DNA from: Rikenellaceae bacterium
Lineage (GTDB): Bacteria > Bacteroidota > Bacteroidia > Bacteroidales > UBA932
Length of the DNA stretch: 64,000 bases
Assembly: GCA_900771335.1 (NCBI GenBank)
Contig: CAAGNP010000012.1
Span: forward strand, 62,001 to 126,000
Direction: 5' to 3'
Below, piece after piece: positions 52,587-62,068 of this stretch. The notes under the pieces are model-generated. The model was given only the letters and a program-made list of their open reading frames with translations. It was not told the origin of the DNA and searched no databases. Numbering within the stretch: the stretch's first letter is position 1; the number at the start of each line of letters is the position of its first letter. The position numbers and the translations under genes were made by a program.

Positions 52587-53276
52587 ATGGATACACAAAA
52601 GATTATCATAGCTATTGATGGCTACTCTTCGACCGGGAAGAGTACTTTCGCCAAGCTTGTGGCGGCGAAGTTGGGTTATGTCTATATCGACACTGGAGCT
52701 CTGTATAGAGCAATGACCTTATGTGCCATCAAGAATGGCATTATCGACCACGAGAACAATATCGACCACGATCTGCTACAGAGAACTCTCCCAAATACCG
52801 TTGTCGAATTCCGCCCTACAGGTGAGAATGGGAAAAGTGAGACATATCTCAATGGCGAGAATGTGGAGAAAGAGATTCGCGGACTGGAGATTGCGAATAA
52901 GGTGAGCCACATTGCAGCAGTACCTGCAGTAAGAAACTTTGTAGACTCCATGCTCAGAGTCTATGGGGAGAAAAAAGGTGTGGTAATGGACGGACGCGAC
53001 ATCGGCACAGCTGTATTTCCCAATGCCGAGCTGAAAATCTTCATGACAGCCGACCCACAGATAAGAGCACAGAGAAGATATAATGAGATGGTGGCAAAGG
53101 GTGAAAATCCCAACATGGAAGAGGTCCTGAAAAATCTTCTTGAACGTGATTACATAGACACCCATCGTGAGACTGCCCCCCTGACCCAGGCACCCGATGC
53201 TGTCCTTCTGGACAATAGCCATATGACCCTGGATGAGCAAATGGAGTGGGTTCTAAACATCCTCAGCAAGCTATGA
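52587..53276 (+). CDS. cmk: Cytidylate kinase
   Basis: A 229-residue P-loop kinase for CMP and dCMP. Motifs: DGYSSTGKSTFAK (P loop), YIDTGALYRAMT, VVMDGRDIGTAVFPNAELKIF and AQRRYNEM. The ATG at 52587 gives MDTQKIIIAIDG; the frame is open 10 codons further up through the promoter. Its stop overlaps the ispH start (ATGA). Confidence 0.95.
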   Translation: MDTQKIIIAIDGYSSTGKSTFAKLVAAKLGYVYIDTGALYRAMTLCAIKNGIIDHENNIDHDLLQRTLPNTVVEFRPTGENGKSETYLNGENVEKEIRGLEIANKVSHIAAVPAVRNFVDSMLRVYGEKKGVVMDGRDIGTAVFPNAELKIFMTADPQIRAQRRYNEMVAKGENPNMEEVLKNLLERDYIDTHRETAPLTQAPDAVLLDNSHMTLDEQMEWVLNILSKL

Positions 53277-54160
53277 GAGTAGAGATTGACCAACATTCAG
53301 GGTGTTGCAATGGTGTCCGCCGCGCCATTGAACAGGCCGAGCAGGTCCTGGCTCAAAACGGGGCACTCTATTCACTTGGAGCCATCGTCCACAACGAGAC
53401 AGAGATGGACCGACTCCGCCACAAAGGGTTATCCACCATCGGCTACGAAGACCTGAAAAATCTTAAGGACACAGTGGTACTTTTCCGTGCACACGGAGAG
53501 CCTCCCGCTGTCTACAATATCGCCAAAGGGAACAACATTGAGATCATCGACTGCACATGTCCGGTGGTGCTTCAGCTGCAGAAGAAAATTGCATCTACAT
53601 ATCTGGAAATATCTCCACTCGGAGGGCAGATAGTCATATTCGGGAAAAAAGGGCACGCAGAGGTCAATGGACTTGTAGGACAAGTGGATGGCAATGCCAT
53701 CGTCGTGGAGAAGGTAGAAGATATCCTGCAAATGCTCTCAGAAGGGACCATCGACCCCACAAGACCCATAGCCCTCTTCTCCCAGACCACCAAAGACCCT
53801 GACCAGTACACAAAACTCGGGGAACTGATCAGAGAGGCTGTCACCAATGCCTCCGGCAATGATTCCCAACTCTCCGTCTTCAACACCATCTGCCGTCAGG
53901 TCTCCTCACGCCATCCGAACCTCATCGAGTTTGCAAAGGGGCATACCGTCATCATCTTCGTCTGTGGAAAGGAGAGTTCCAACGGAAAGATCCTCTCCCA
54001 GCTCTGTGCAAGCGTGAACCCCCGCACTTACTCTGTGGAACACCACAATGAGATAGACCCTCAATGGTTTAGCCCGGATGACTTCATAGGTATATGCGGT
54101 GCTACATCGACCCCTAAATGGCAGCTTGAAGAGGTGGCAAATTATCTTAAGAATTTATAG
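53273..54160 (+). CDS. ispH: 4-hydroxy-3-methylbut-2-enyl diphosphate reductase
   Basis: A 295-residue iron-sulfur enzyme for the last step of the MEP isoprenoid pathway. The three cluster cysteines are in SGCCNGVRRAIEQAE, IDCTCPVV and NTICRQVSSRH; the catalytic Glu region may correspond to GKKGHAEVNGLVGQ, which carries a conserved His. The start at 53273 overlaps the cmk stop, and the order cmk-ispH is common in this phylum. Confidence 0.95.
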   Translation: MRVEIDQHSGCCNGVRRAIEQAEQVLAQNGALYSLGAIVHNETEMDRLRHKGLSTIGYEDLKNLKDTVVLFRAHGEPPAVYNIAKGNNIEIIDCTCPVVLQLQKKIASTYLEISPLGGQIVIFGKKGHAEVNGLVGQVDGNAIVVEKVEDILQMLSEGTIDPTRPIALFSQTTKDPDQYTKLGELIREAVTNASGNDSQLSVFNTICRQVSSRHPNLIEFAKGHTVIIFVCGKESSNGKILSQLCASVNPRTYSVEHHNEIDPQWFSPDDFIGICGATSTPKWQLEEVANYLKNL

Positions 54161-54178
54161 TGTTCTACAATTTTTGTA

Positions 54179-54186
54179 TATCTTTG
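54179..54186 (+). promoter_or_regulatory. -7 box of efp
   Basis: TATCTTTG, 40 bases before the efp ATG. No clear TTTG at the usual distance. Confidence 0.5.
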
Positions 54187-54225
54187 CGCCCAAATCGAAA
54201 ATTAAATAAACAATAATTATATTTT

Positions 54226-54792
54226 ATGGCAACAACAGCTGATTTCAAAAACGGACTTTATTTCAAATATGACGGCAAACCAGTATCTATCATCTGGTTC
54301 CAACACGTAAAACCTGGTAAAGGTCCAGCTTTCGTTAAAACAAAACTTCGTAACCTTGAGAACGGTAAAATCCTTGACAGAACTTTCACTGCAGGTGAGA
54401 AAATCGAGCTTATCAACGTAGAGAGAAGACCTTACCAATACCTTTACAAAGATGATATGGGCTTCAACTTCATGCACAGTGAGACTTTCGAGCAAATCTC
54501 TCTACAAGAGGACCTTGTAGACAACGCTGACCTTATGAAAGAGGGTCAGTCAGTAGAGATGATGTTCCTTGCTGACGAAGAGAGATGTCTTACTTGCGAG
54601 CTTCCTAAATATGTAGAGATGGAAGTTACCTACACTGAGCCAGCTGTTAAAGGTGACACCGCTTCTACCAACGCACTTAAATCTTGTACCCTTGAGACAG
54701 GTGCTGAGATCATGGTTCCTCTATTCATCAACCAAGGTGACAGAATCAGAGTAAACACTGAAGATCGTTCATACGGTGAACGCGTTAGATAG
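54226..54792 (+). CDS. efp: Elongation factor P
   Basis: A 188-residue factor that relieves ribosome stalling at polyproline. Three beta-barrel domains; the loop that reaches the peptidyl transferase centre is KPGKGPAF, with Lys32 at the modifiable position. The C-terminal OB domain has GAEIMVPLFINQGDRIRVNT. The codon choice is strongly biased (CTT, GGT, AAC), as in highly expressed genes. The transglutaminase gene follows after 17 bases. Confidence 0.96.
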   Translation: MATTADFKNGLYFKYDGKPVSIIWFQHVKPGKGPAFVKTKLRNLENGKILDRTFTAGEKIELINVERRPYQYLYKDDMGFNFMHSETFEQISLQEDLVDNADLMKEGQSVEMMFLADEERCLTCELPKYVEMEVTYTEPAVKGDTASTNALKSCTLETGAEIMVPLFINQGDRIRVNTEDRSYGERVR

Positions 54793-54809
54793 TATCTAAT
54801 CTCTATCAC

Positions 54810-56309
54810 ATGAGAAACATATTCATCATAATTGTAATGTCCATAATCGTATCCGGTTGTGGACATTCTTTGTCTAAAGCAGACCTAAGCGATGCCAATA
54901 TTGAAAAAGTGATCGCTGCCGGAAATTTCACCGAAGCAGAGAAACTTATCAAGATGAAAATCGCTACTGAAGAACTGACCCCTGCCCAAGTATGGGACCT
55001 CAACTTCAAAATCGAAGTTATGGATCGTATCCGCCAGGATTTCAGCAGAGACGACTCCACTGTATTTGCACAACTTCAGAAATACTACCCTGAGGTGACC
55101 CGTGAGCAGATGGCAAAATGGGAAGAGAAACTTATCCTTGAGTCTATGACCATTGACGGAGAGAAGAGATATTTCAGAAACTCTGCCCGCAATGTATTCA
55201 GAATCGACGAAGAGGCTGAAGCTCTTTACAACAAGACCCACCCGTACTCACCTGATCCACTTGACACATTTGTAGACGAATCTGTAACAAAAGTTCTCAA
55301 GAGCTCACGCAAAACCGGCAAAGCACTCGTAGAGCCAGAAAAACTCAAGATCCGCTACTCTATCTCTGTCAAACCAGATGAGGTACCTGCAGGCGAAATG
55401 GTAAGGGTTTGGATGCCATATCTTCAAAACGAAGATATGTACAAAAACATCAAACTTCTCGCTACATCACAGCCTGACTACATCATCGCTCCAGAAGGCC
55501 ATGCTCACAGAAGCATCTATATGGAGAAGGTGGCTGAGGCCGGCAAACGTACAGAATTCTGGTATGAGATGTCATTCACTGCATACCACAAATTCAACGA
55601 TTTTGAACCGGAGGATGTAAAACCTTACGACACTGAAAGTGAACTTTACAAGACATTCACAGCCGAAAGAGCACCTCATATCGTATTCAGCGACAGAATC
55701 AAAAACATCACCGATTCTCTTGTAAAGGGTGAGACCAACCCTTACCTGAAATCTGTAAGAATCTTCGACTGGATTTGTGACCACTTCCCTTGGGCAAGTG
55801 CCAGAGAGTACTCAACTCTTGACAACATCCCTGAATATGTCATCACCAATGACCACGGTGACTGCGGTCAGGTAGGTCTACTGTTCATCACCATGGCCAG
55901 ATGCGCAGGTATCCCTGCCAAATGGGAGAGCGGATGGATGCTTCACCCTATGGAGATCAACCTTCACGACTGGGTAAGAGTCTACTATGAAGGTATCGGC
56001 TGGGTAGGTGTTGACCCTTCATTCGGTAGAGTGATCCTTAAAGATGAGCTTGAGCACAATGCTCCTCGCGGCAGAGTCATCACCAGTGCTGACAAATCAA
56101 GACTTGACAGCGACTACTTCTACTTCTACACTCACGGTATGGATGCATGGAGATTTATCGTAAACACCGACTACTCACAGCCTCTATACCCTGCCAAAAC
56201 ATATCCACGAAGCGAGACCGTCGACTTCCAGAGAGGAGAAGTCGAGTGGAGAGGCGGAAACCTCTACTTCGGCCGCTGGAACTACGATATGGAACTTGAA
56301 GTTCTATAG
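54810..56309 (+). CDS. Transglutaminase-like lipoprotein
   Basis: A 499-residue lipoprotein (signal IIIVMSIIVSGC, Cys16). A helical N-terminal region precedes a beta-rich part (YSISVKPDEVPAGEMVRVWMP) and a transglutaminase-like core: NDHGDCGQVGLLFITMARCAGIPAKW with the catalytic Cys, HDWVRVYYEG with the His and WVGVDPSFG with the Asp. Such bacterial proteins are usually peptidases or bind peptides rather than crosslink. It follows efp and may share its transcript. A terminator follows. Confidence 0.9.
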   Translation: MRNIFIIIVMSIIVSGCGHSLSKADLSDANIEKVIAAGNFTEAEKLIKMKIATEELTPAQVWDLNFKIEVMDRIRQDFSRDDSTVFAQLQKYYPEVTREQMAKWEEKLILESMTIDGEKRYFRNSARNVFRIDEEAEALYNKTHPYSPDPLDTFVDESVTKVLKSSRKTGKALVEPEKLKIRYSISVKPDEVPAGEMVRVWMPYLQNEDMYKNIKLLATSQPDYIIAPEGHAHRSIYMEKVAEAGKRTEFWYEMSFTAYHKFNDFEPEDVKPYDTESELYKTFTAERAPHIVFSDRIKNITDSLVKGETNPYLKSVRIFDWICDHFPWASAREYSTLDNIPEYVITNDHGDCGQVGLLFITMARCAGIPAKWESGWMLHPMEINLHDWVRVYYEGIGWVGVDPSFGRVILKDELEHNAPRGRVITSADKSRLDSDYFYFYTHGMDAWRFIVNTDYSQPLYPAKTYPRSETVDFQRGEVEWRGGNLYFGRWNYDMELEVL

Positions 56310-56334
56310 TCACACGCGACATACTATTGCCCAC

Positions 56335-56366
56335 AAAAGCCTCCGACTCCCCGGAGGCTTTTTTTT
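56335..56366 (+). terminator. Rho-independent terminator after the transglutaminase gene
   Basis: Arms AAAAGCCTCCG (56335-56345) and CGGAGGCTTTT (56352-56362), followed by a run of T residues. Confidence 0.9.
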
Positions 56367-56376
56367 GCCCCCTCAT

Positions 56377-56420
56377 CTTCACCCCGAACAACACGCCCCT
56401 TCACCCTGAACAACACCCTC
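56377..56420 (+). repeat. 22-bp tandem repeat, two copies
   Basis: Units at 56377-56398 and 56399-56420 both read CTTCACCC(C/T)GAACAACAC and differ at a few positions. They open the gene-free stretch 56366-56696. Confidence 0.7.
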
Positions 56421-56438
56421 CCTGTAACGACTCGCACA

Positions 56439-56548
56439 TTGCGTCAGCAACTAACTGATATTCAACTACTTCCCATACCTGAGGGTGGGTAAAATCACCC
56501 ACCCTCGCACCCAGGATATTGCTGAGTATCAACGAGTTACTGACGCAA
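56439..56548. repeat. 110-nt imperfect palindrome with a perfect central hairpin
   Basis: Terminal arms TTGCGTCAG (56439-56447) and CTGACGCAA (56540-56548) pair; further pairs are AACT/AGTT, TGATA/TATCA and TCA/TGA inwards. The centre is a perfect 10-bp stem GAGGGTGGGT (56481-56490) / ACCCACCCTC (56497-56506) with loop AAAATC, flanked by CCTG/CAGG. It has the form of a MITE or a long structured RNA. No clear target duplication flanks it. Confidence 0.75.
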
Positions 56549-56583
56549 AAATCGGACTGACAGTATGCAGACTGACAGGCAAC

Positions 56584-56625
56584 CAGAAGAGAATGATCAG
56601 AAGAGAATGACCAGAAGAGAACAGC
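56584..56625 (+). repeat. 14-bp tandem repeat, three copies
   Basis: CAGAAGAGAATGAT, CAGAAGAGAATGAC and CAGAAGAGAACAGC follow each other (56584-56597, 56598-56611, 56612-56625). No open frame of note uses them. Confidence 0.8.
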
Positions 56626-56696
56626 CCGCAAACAGGATTTGCAGGAATATGGGTATGCCGGGTGAACAGGTGTGACACCTAGCCACCACCGTGAAT

Positions 56697-57317
56697 TTAC
56701 AGTTTGTGGATGACGTTGATTCCGTCGCGGATAGGGATAATCACATTATCTACGCGGGTATCCTCCTGCACCATCTTATTGAAGGCTATGATGGACTGCG
56801 TCTGTGCATCCTTTGGGGGATTGTCAAGTAGAACCTTGCCACTCCACAGAACATTGTCGGCAAGGATGTAGCCACCCTGACGGACTTTATCGAAAACAAG
56901 ATCGTAATACTGGATATACTCCCTTTTGTTGGCATCGATATATACGATGTCATACATCTTGTAGAGGGTGGGGATTATCTTTTTGGCATCGCCTATATGA
57001 AGATGGGCTATATCTTCCCTCCCGGGGACATCAATAAGGCCGGCCCTTCTGAAACCACCTCTGATGATATCCTCCAACTCATCGTAGACCTCTATGGTAT
57101 CGACAGATCCACCCTCCTGAAGCCCCCTCGAAAGACAGATGGTAGAGTACCCGGTAAAGGCTCCTAGCTCCAGGATATTGGTCGGGCGCACCATCAGTGA
57201 GAATGCCTGAAGGAGCCTCCCCTGCTCACCGTTGGAGAGCATTCTTGCCTGTTTGGTACAGAGATTGGTCTGTCTCTCCACCCACTCCAGTGCTTTATTG
57301 AGAAGTTGAGCATCCAT
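56697..57317 (-). CDS. Class I O-methyltransferase
   Basis: A 206-residue AdoMet-dependent enzyme of the O-methyltransferase family 3 (caffeoyl-CoA OMT/TrmR-like). AdoMet motif LELGAFTGYSTICLSRGL, acidic motif VDTIEVYDE and the metal-binding region YDIVYIDANKREY and LADNVLWSGKV. Bacterial members include TrmR, which methylates 5-hydroxyuridine at tRNA position 34, and small-molecule methyltransferases; the choice is open. It ends the operon with the M16 peptidase, 3 bases after it. Confidence 0.92.
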   Translation of the reverse strand: MDAQLLNKALEWVERQTNLCTKQARMLSNGEQGRLLQAFSLMVRPTNILELGAFTGYSTICLSRGLQEGGSVDTIEVYDELEDIIRGGFRRAGLIDVPGREDIAHLHIGDAKKIIPTLYKMYDIVYIDANKREYIQYYDLVFDKVRQGGYILADNVLWSGKVLLDNPPKDAQTQSIIAFNKMVQEDTRVDNVIIPIRDGINVIHKL

Positions 57318-57320
57318 ATT

Positions 57321-58559
57321 TTACATATAGGTTAATCTGCATAGTTTTTCCGGGGCAAATATCTCGTTTGCCACCTCCTGTACATCAGAAGCTGTCACCG
57401 CCTCAATCAACTCCCTCATCTTCCCTGTGCCGATAACCTCCCTGAATACCAGGAGGCTCTTCCCCATTGAGAGGCATTGCGCTTCACTATTGTCAGAAGA
57501 TATGGCAAGCTGGCCAAGGAGCTGTTTCTTGGCACTCTTAAGAGCTCTGTCCGACATGGGCGCGCTCCTGAATTTTTCGAGTTCCCCCTCCACAAGTCTG
57601 ACACATTTGTCATAGTACTGCCTGTCACAGCCAAAATAGATCGAGACCATTCCCGTATCCGAATATTGGCAGTAGGTAGCATCGACATTGTAGACAAGGG
57701 CATTTTTCTCCCGAAGAATAGTATTGAGTTTTGAATTTGCAGCCGGACCTCCAAGGATATTTACAAGTAGAATCAGAGCTATCCTCTTTTTATCGTAGTA
57801 GGGGTAGGCACGAGCCCCGATAATGCAGTGGGTCTGATGCCCTTTCCTGTTTACCACTTTATTGAAAGGGGCAATATCTCCCATACGGGGCGGAATCTTG
57901 AACTCCGCCTGCCCCGACTGAGTGGCCTCCATTGCCTCTGGTGCATATTTTAGAAGAGCTTTGCGGAGCAGTTCACGTACCTTCTCCTCTTTCGCATCAG
58001 CCACTACGGTAAATGCCATGTTGCCGAGGGTAAAATGGGTGCTGACATAGTCGTGAAGCTCCTGCACACCGATTTTTTTGAGGGTTCTGGTCTTTCCGAG
58101 GACTGGCATCGACAGATTTGTCCCTTCGAAAAGGAGCTCCTCAAAATCGTCATATATCTGATCGGATGGGGAATCCTTATAGGTAATTATCTCATCCAGC
58201 ACCACAGCCTTCTCCTTCTCCAGCTCCTTTGAGGAGAATTTTGGGCAGAATGCAAGCTCTACGAGCAATCCTATTGCCCTGGAGAGATCCTCTTTGAGGA
58301 CGGTAGAATGGATGACAATCTCCTCCTTCGTGGTAAACGCATTGAGCTCCCCTCCAAGTTTTTCGATATAGGAATTGATGCTCGATGCCGATTTGTACTC
58401 TGTCCCTTTGAAGATCATGTGCTCGGTAAGATGGGCAATACCGCCGAATGTCTGGTCTTCGCGGCGGGTACCGCAACGGATGGACAGGGCGCAATATGCC
58501 ACAGGAGAGGCACTTTTCTTGAAAAGGAACTGCAGACCCTTGAAATCTATCTCACCCAT
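57321..58559 (-). CDS. M16 family zinc peptidase
   Basis: A 412-residue protein of the processing-peptidase type. Inverted zinc motif HLTEH (HxxEH; IAHLTEHMIFKGTE, residues about 43-56) with the distal Glu in EKEKAVVLDEI. The inactive second half has GGPAANSKLNTILREKNALVYNVDA. No signal peptide is visible, suggesting a cytoplasmic location. It lies between the secreted protein gene and the methyltransferase gene with gaps of 12 and 3 bases. Confidence 0.93.
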   Translation of the reverse strand: MGEIDFKGLQFLFKKSASPVAYCALSIRCGTRREDQTFGGIAHLTEHMIFKGTEYKSASSINSYIEKLGGELNAFTTKEEIVIHSTVLKEDLSRAIGLLVELAFCPKFSSKELEKEKAVVLDEIITYKDSPSDQIYDDFEELLFEGTNLSMPVLGKTRTLKKIGVQELHDYVSTHFTLGNMAFTVVADAKEEKVRELLRKALLKYAPEAMEATQSGQAEFKIPPRMGDIAPFNKVVNRKGHQTHCIIGARAYPYYDKKRIALILLVNILGGPAANSKLNTILREKNALVYNVDATYCQYSDTGMVSIYFGCDRQYYDKCVRLVEGELEKFRSAPMSDRALKSAKKQLLGQLAISSDNSEAQCLSMGKSLLVFREVIGTGKMRELIEAVTASDVQEVANEIFAPEKLCRLTYM

Positions 58560-58571
58560 AGAAGGAACAGT

Positions 58572-59429
58572 TTAGAATGAGTATGGAGCAGCTATCTTTT
58601 TGTAATCTTCAGGTGTGAATCCTACTCCGAATTTACCCATCATCTTATGTTTCTTGTACAGGAACAGCTCCCTGGTATCTGTGCTGATAAGCATTTTGAA
58701 GCAATATGCACCCTTCTGGTTGACACTTGGAGATATGACAATGGCTACCAGTGTCTCCTTGTCCCAATCCTTGATCGCCCTCTCCTTCTCATCTTTTGAC
58801 ACAAGTTTGGCTTTACCCTTGAAATCCTCATCAAGCATCTCCTGAGTCACTTCGAAATCGAAATCCTCCTTGCAGAAAAGAATGGTTCTGCCGCTTGCCT
58901 CATTCATATTGTCTGAATAAGCGCTTATACCTATGACAGATGACAACTTTTTCTCCTGAATCTTGACAACATGTGACTGGATGATGTTTATAAATGGGGC
59001 AAGATATGCGAAAGAGTCCCCCGAATCGTCATCCAATGTGCGATAAGGCAACGATAGCACCTCCGGCATACGATTCAACCCTTTAACAGCATCCTCTGAT
59101 CCCCTTATTAGGGTAAGGAACTCCATGGAAGGCTCCTTCTCCTTGCTGAACTGGCCATCTACCCTCATCAGAAAGTAATAGCTTGTATCGCATTTTATCT
59201 CCTCAAATTTATCCATAGGGCAGATCTCAAATGGAGAGAGATACCAGTATTTCTTCACTGCATCGATAAGCATTATATCATCCAGAGAGTGGTTCCCTTT
59301 GACTACCACCTGAGTAGTTCTCTTGTCAAAATTCTTCAAATCATCCTTTTTCTGGAAAATGTTCTTCACCTGCGCAGAGAGTGACAAGGTAAGGAGAACC
59401 GATACTGACAGTGTTATAAACTTCTTCAT
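58572..59429 (-). CDS. Secreted protein of unknown function
   Basis: A 285-residue protein with a signal peptide (residues 1-20, LSVSVLLTLSLSAQ). The mature part has an alternating pattern of strands and helices, with FDKRTTQVVVKGNHSLDDIMLIDAVKKYW and a Cys pair (FEICPMDKFEEIKCD) but no motif I recognise; the piece KRTTQVVVKGNHSL is distinctive. It is first in the operon with the M16 peptidase. The ATG at 59429 starts the signal peptide; the frame is open 4 codons further. Confidence 0.65.
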   Translation of the reverse strand: MKKFITLSVSVLLTLSLSAQVKNIFQKKDDLKNFDKRTTQVVVKGNHSLDDIMLIDAVKKYWYLSPFEICPMDKFEEIKCDTSYYFLMRVDGQFSKEKEPSMEFLTLIRGSEDAVKGLNRMPEVLSLPYRTLDDDSGDSFAYLAPFINIIQSHVVKIQEKKLSSVIGISAYSDNMNEASGRTILFCKEDFDFEVTQEMLDEDFKGKAKLVSKDEKERAIKDWDKETLVAIVISPSVNQKGAYCFKMLISTDTRELFLYKKHKMMGKFGVGFTPEDYKKIAAPYSF

Positions 59430-59451
59430 GATAATACACATTTTAGTGGTG

Positions 59452-59488
59452 CAAAAATAGCAATTAATATGAATTATTTGTACTTTTG
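59452..59488. promoter_or_regulatory. Divergent -7 boxes for the secreted protein operon and dnaX
   Basis: CAAAAATA at 59452-59459 is a minus-strand TATTTTTG. TACTTTTG at 59481-59488 is a plus-strand box only 6 bases before the dnaX ATG, implying a very short leader. Confidence 0.5.
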
Positions 59489-59494
59489 TGAGAT

Positions 59495-61249
59495 ATGGAA
59501 CAATTCATAGTATCAGCCAGAAAATATCGTCCCAACTCATTTGAGTCGTTGATAGGACAAGAGAACATCGCCAAAACCCTGAAGAACTCCATTCTTCGCG
59601 GACAGTTGGCCCATGCCTATCTTTTTTGCGGTCCAAGGGGTGTCGGCAAGACCACCTCTGCGAGGATTTTTGCCAAATCGATAAACTGCCTCAACCCATC
59701 GGAGGACATGGAGCCATGCGGCCAATGCGAGTCATGTCTCTCATTCTCAGAAGGGAGGTCCTACTGCATACATGAATTGGATGCAGCATCCAACAACTCT
59801 GTAGACGATATCCGTAACCTCACAGAGATGGTGCGCATCCCACCCCAAATAGGCAAATACAGCGTATACATCATCGATGAGGTACACATGCTCTCGGCCG
59901 CTGCATTCAACGCCTTCCTGAAGACACTTGAGGAGCCACCTGCATACGCCATCTTCATCCTGGCCACTACAGAGAAACACAAGATCCTCCCCACTATCCT
60001 ATCGAGGTGCCAAACCTACGATTTCAACAGGATCTCGATCCCCGACATGGTAAAAAACCTCTCCGACATAGCGGAGAAAGAGGGGGTCAGAATAGAGGAG
60101 GATGCTCTCCACATTCTGGCTCAGAAGGCTGACGGAGCGATGCGCGACGCCCTTACCCTATTCGACCAGACCGTAGCATTCTGCGGAAAGGACATCAAAT
60201 ATGACCAGGTTATAGCAAACCTCAACATCCTTGACTACGAATACTACTTCAGACTGATTGACCATTTCATCGGCGCAGATTACACCTCTGCCCTGCTGAT
60301 TTTCGATGAGATCCTTTCAAAAGGTTTCAACGCCCTCCATTTCATTTCCGGGCTAAGTTCCCATTTGAGAGACCTTATCGTCTGCAGAAAAGAGGCTTCG
60401 GAGTCATTATTGCAGCTCCCTACCTCACTCGTCAAAAGATACAAAGAACAATCCGCCAACTGTTCAGTTCCTTTCCTCTACGAGGCGCTGAACATCACAA
60501 CCAATTGTGAGTCGGCATACAGGCAAAGCGGAAACCAGAGGCTGCTCATCGAGTTCACATTGATGAAGCTCTCGTTCCTTATCCAGGGTGTAGGGGCAAT
60601 ACAGCCCGTCGCCCCTATATCTGCACCTGCAACAGCTGTGCCATCGCAGCCGGCACCCGCTGTCAAACCTGCACCTGCTCCTGCACCTGCTGTTCAAGTG
60701 GAACCGGCAGCACCAGCACCAGTGCCAACACCTGCTCCAGCTCCAGCAGAGGCACCGGCACCCAAAACGGCACCTAAAACCGGTGGTCTTTCATTGAAGG
60801 ATATGCTGATGAAAGCTGAGAAGAGAGCACAGGGGATAGAGGTGGCCACAGAGACCGAATCGGGAGAGAAACCATTCACTATGGAGGAGTTCATGGTAGC
60901 ATGGAAAGAGCTGATAGAGGGGGAAAAGGAGGCCAAAAGGACATCACTTGCCATAACTTTGGAACAATATACCCCTATCCTGCTTGAAGACGGCCTGACT
61001 GTCGAGTTTTATGTAAGCAATGACGCCCAGAAGGGATGGATAGAGGAAAAGAGGCTTCTGAAGATGATTTCCCAGATGAGAGGAAAACTCCACAACAAGA
61101 AGATGAATCTCAAAGTGGAGGTAAAAGAGTCACCTGTAGGGGACAACTCTCCCAAATTGTACACCAACAGAGACAAGGGGGAATTCCTTTTGAAGGAGCA
61201 TGAGGCCGTAAGGGATTTGGCCCAAAAATTAGAACTTGACATCAAATAG
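59495..61249 (+). CDS. dnaX: DNA polymerase III subunit gamma/tau
   Basis: A 584-residue clamp-loader subunit. AAA+ domain with GPRGVGKTTSARI (Walker A), a four-Cys zinc module (CLNPSEDMEPCGQCESC), DEVH (Walker B) and the SRC sensor (LSRCQTYDF). A Pro/Ala-rich linker of alternating PAPAP units (about residues 368-430) leads to a tau-like C-terminal domain (about 440-584). No slippery A run suggesting programmed gamma synthesis was noticed at the linker. The gene ends 4 bases before lptB. Confidence 0.95.
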   Translation: MEQFIVSARKYRPNSFESLIGQENIAKTLKNSILRGQLAHAYLFCGPRGVGKTTSARIFAKSINCLNPSEDMEPCGQCESCLSFSEGRSYCIHELDAASNNSVDDIRNLTEMVRIPPQIGKYSVYIIDEVHMLSAAAFNAFLKTLEEPPAYAIFILATTEKHKILPTILSRCQTYDFNRISIPDMVKNLSDIAEKEGVRIEEDALHILAQKADGAMRDALTLFDQTVAFCGKDIKYDQVIANLNILDYEYYFRLIDHFIGADYTSALLIFDEILSKGFNALHFISGLSSHLRDLIVCRKEASESLLQLPTSLVKRYKEQSANCSVPFLYEALNITTNCESAYRQSGNQRLLIEFTLMKLSFLIQGVGAIQPVAPISAPATAVPSQPAPAVKPAPAPAPAVQVEPAAPAPVPTPAPAPAEAPAPKTAPKTGGLSLKDMLMKAEKRAQGIEVATETESGEKPFTMEEFMVAWKELIEGEKEAKRTSLAITLEQYTPILLEDGLTVEFYVSNDAQKGWIEEKRLLKMISQMRGKLHNKKMNLKVEVKESPVGDNSPKLYTNRDKGEFLLKEHEAVRDLAQKLELDIK

Positions 61250-61253
61250 AGAC

Positions 61254-62030
61254 ATGAGACTATATAGCGAAAATCTGGTTAAGAAATATGGCGCCAGGAC
61301 AGTGGTAAAAGGGGTATCAATAGAGGTACACCAAGGTGAAATCGTGGGTTTGCTTGGACCTAACGGCGCTGGCAAGACCACAAGTTTCTATATGATAACC
61401 GGACTCATCAAACCCAACGAGGGGAGGATTTTCCTGGAAGATGAAGACGGCTCTACTGAAGAGATAACCAAACTCCCCATGTACATGAGGGCGAAGAAAG
61501 GTCTTGGCTATCTGGCACAGGAGGCATCTGTATTCAGAAAGATGAGCGTAGAGGACAACATCATGTCTGTCATGGAGTTGTCCGACCTTACCAGACAGCA
61601 GAGAAAAGAGAGGCTCGAATCACTTATCGACGAGTTCAGACTACACAAAGTGAGGAAGAGTCTGGGTGTACAGCTCTCCGGTGGCGAGAGACGCAGGTGC
61701 GAGATTGCCAGAGCCCTGGCGATCGACCCAAAATTCATACTTCTTGACGAACCTTTCGCCGGAGTAGACCCCATCGCAGTGGAGGACATCCAGCACATTA
61801 TCGCCAAACTCAAATACAAGAATATCGGTGTCATCATCACCGACCACAATGTCCACGAGACACTTGCCATTACAGACAGGGCATATCTTCTGTATGAAGG
61901 CACCATACTGGAAAGCGGCACAGCTGAGATGCTTGCCAATAACCCTGAAGTGCGCCGCAAATACCTGGGACAGAACTTCGAGCTCCGCAAAGCGGTCCTT
62001 CGTGAGAAAACAGAGGAAGAAGAGGAATAA
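61254..62030 (+). CDS. lptB: LPS export ATPase LptB
   Basis: A 258-residue ABC ATPase that powers lipopolysaccharide transport from the inner membrane through LptFG. Walker A GPNGAGKTT, Q loop LAQEASVFRKMSVEDNI (the LptB signature), signature LSGGERRRCEIARAL, Walker B FILLDEPFAGVDP and His switch TDHNVHETL. A C-terminal extension (EKTEEEEE) is present. The ATG at 61254 is chosen; the frame continues 6 codons into dnaX. Confidence 0.95.
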   Translation: MRLYSENLVKKYGARTVVKGVSIEVHQGEIVGLLGPNGAGKTTSFYMITGLIKPNEGRIFLEDEDGSTEEITKLPMYMRAKKGLGYLAQEASVFRKMSVEDNIMSVMELSDLTRQQRKERLESLIDEFRLHKVRKSLGVQLSGGERRRCEIARALAIDPKFILLDEPFAGVDPIAVEDIQHIIAKLKYKNIGVIITDHNVHETLAITDRAYLLYEGTILESGTAEMLANNPEVRRKYLGQNFELRKAVLREKTEEEEE

Positions 62031-62068
62031 TCTCCGGACCCGGGAAACCATAGTAGAGAAAGAGATAC

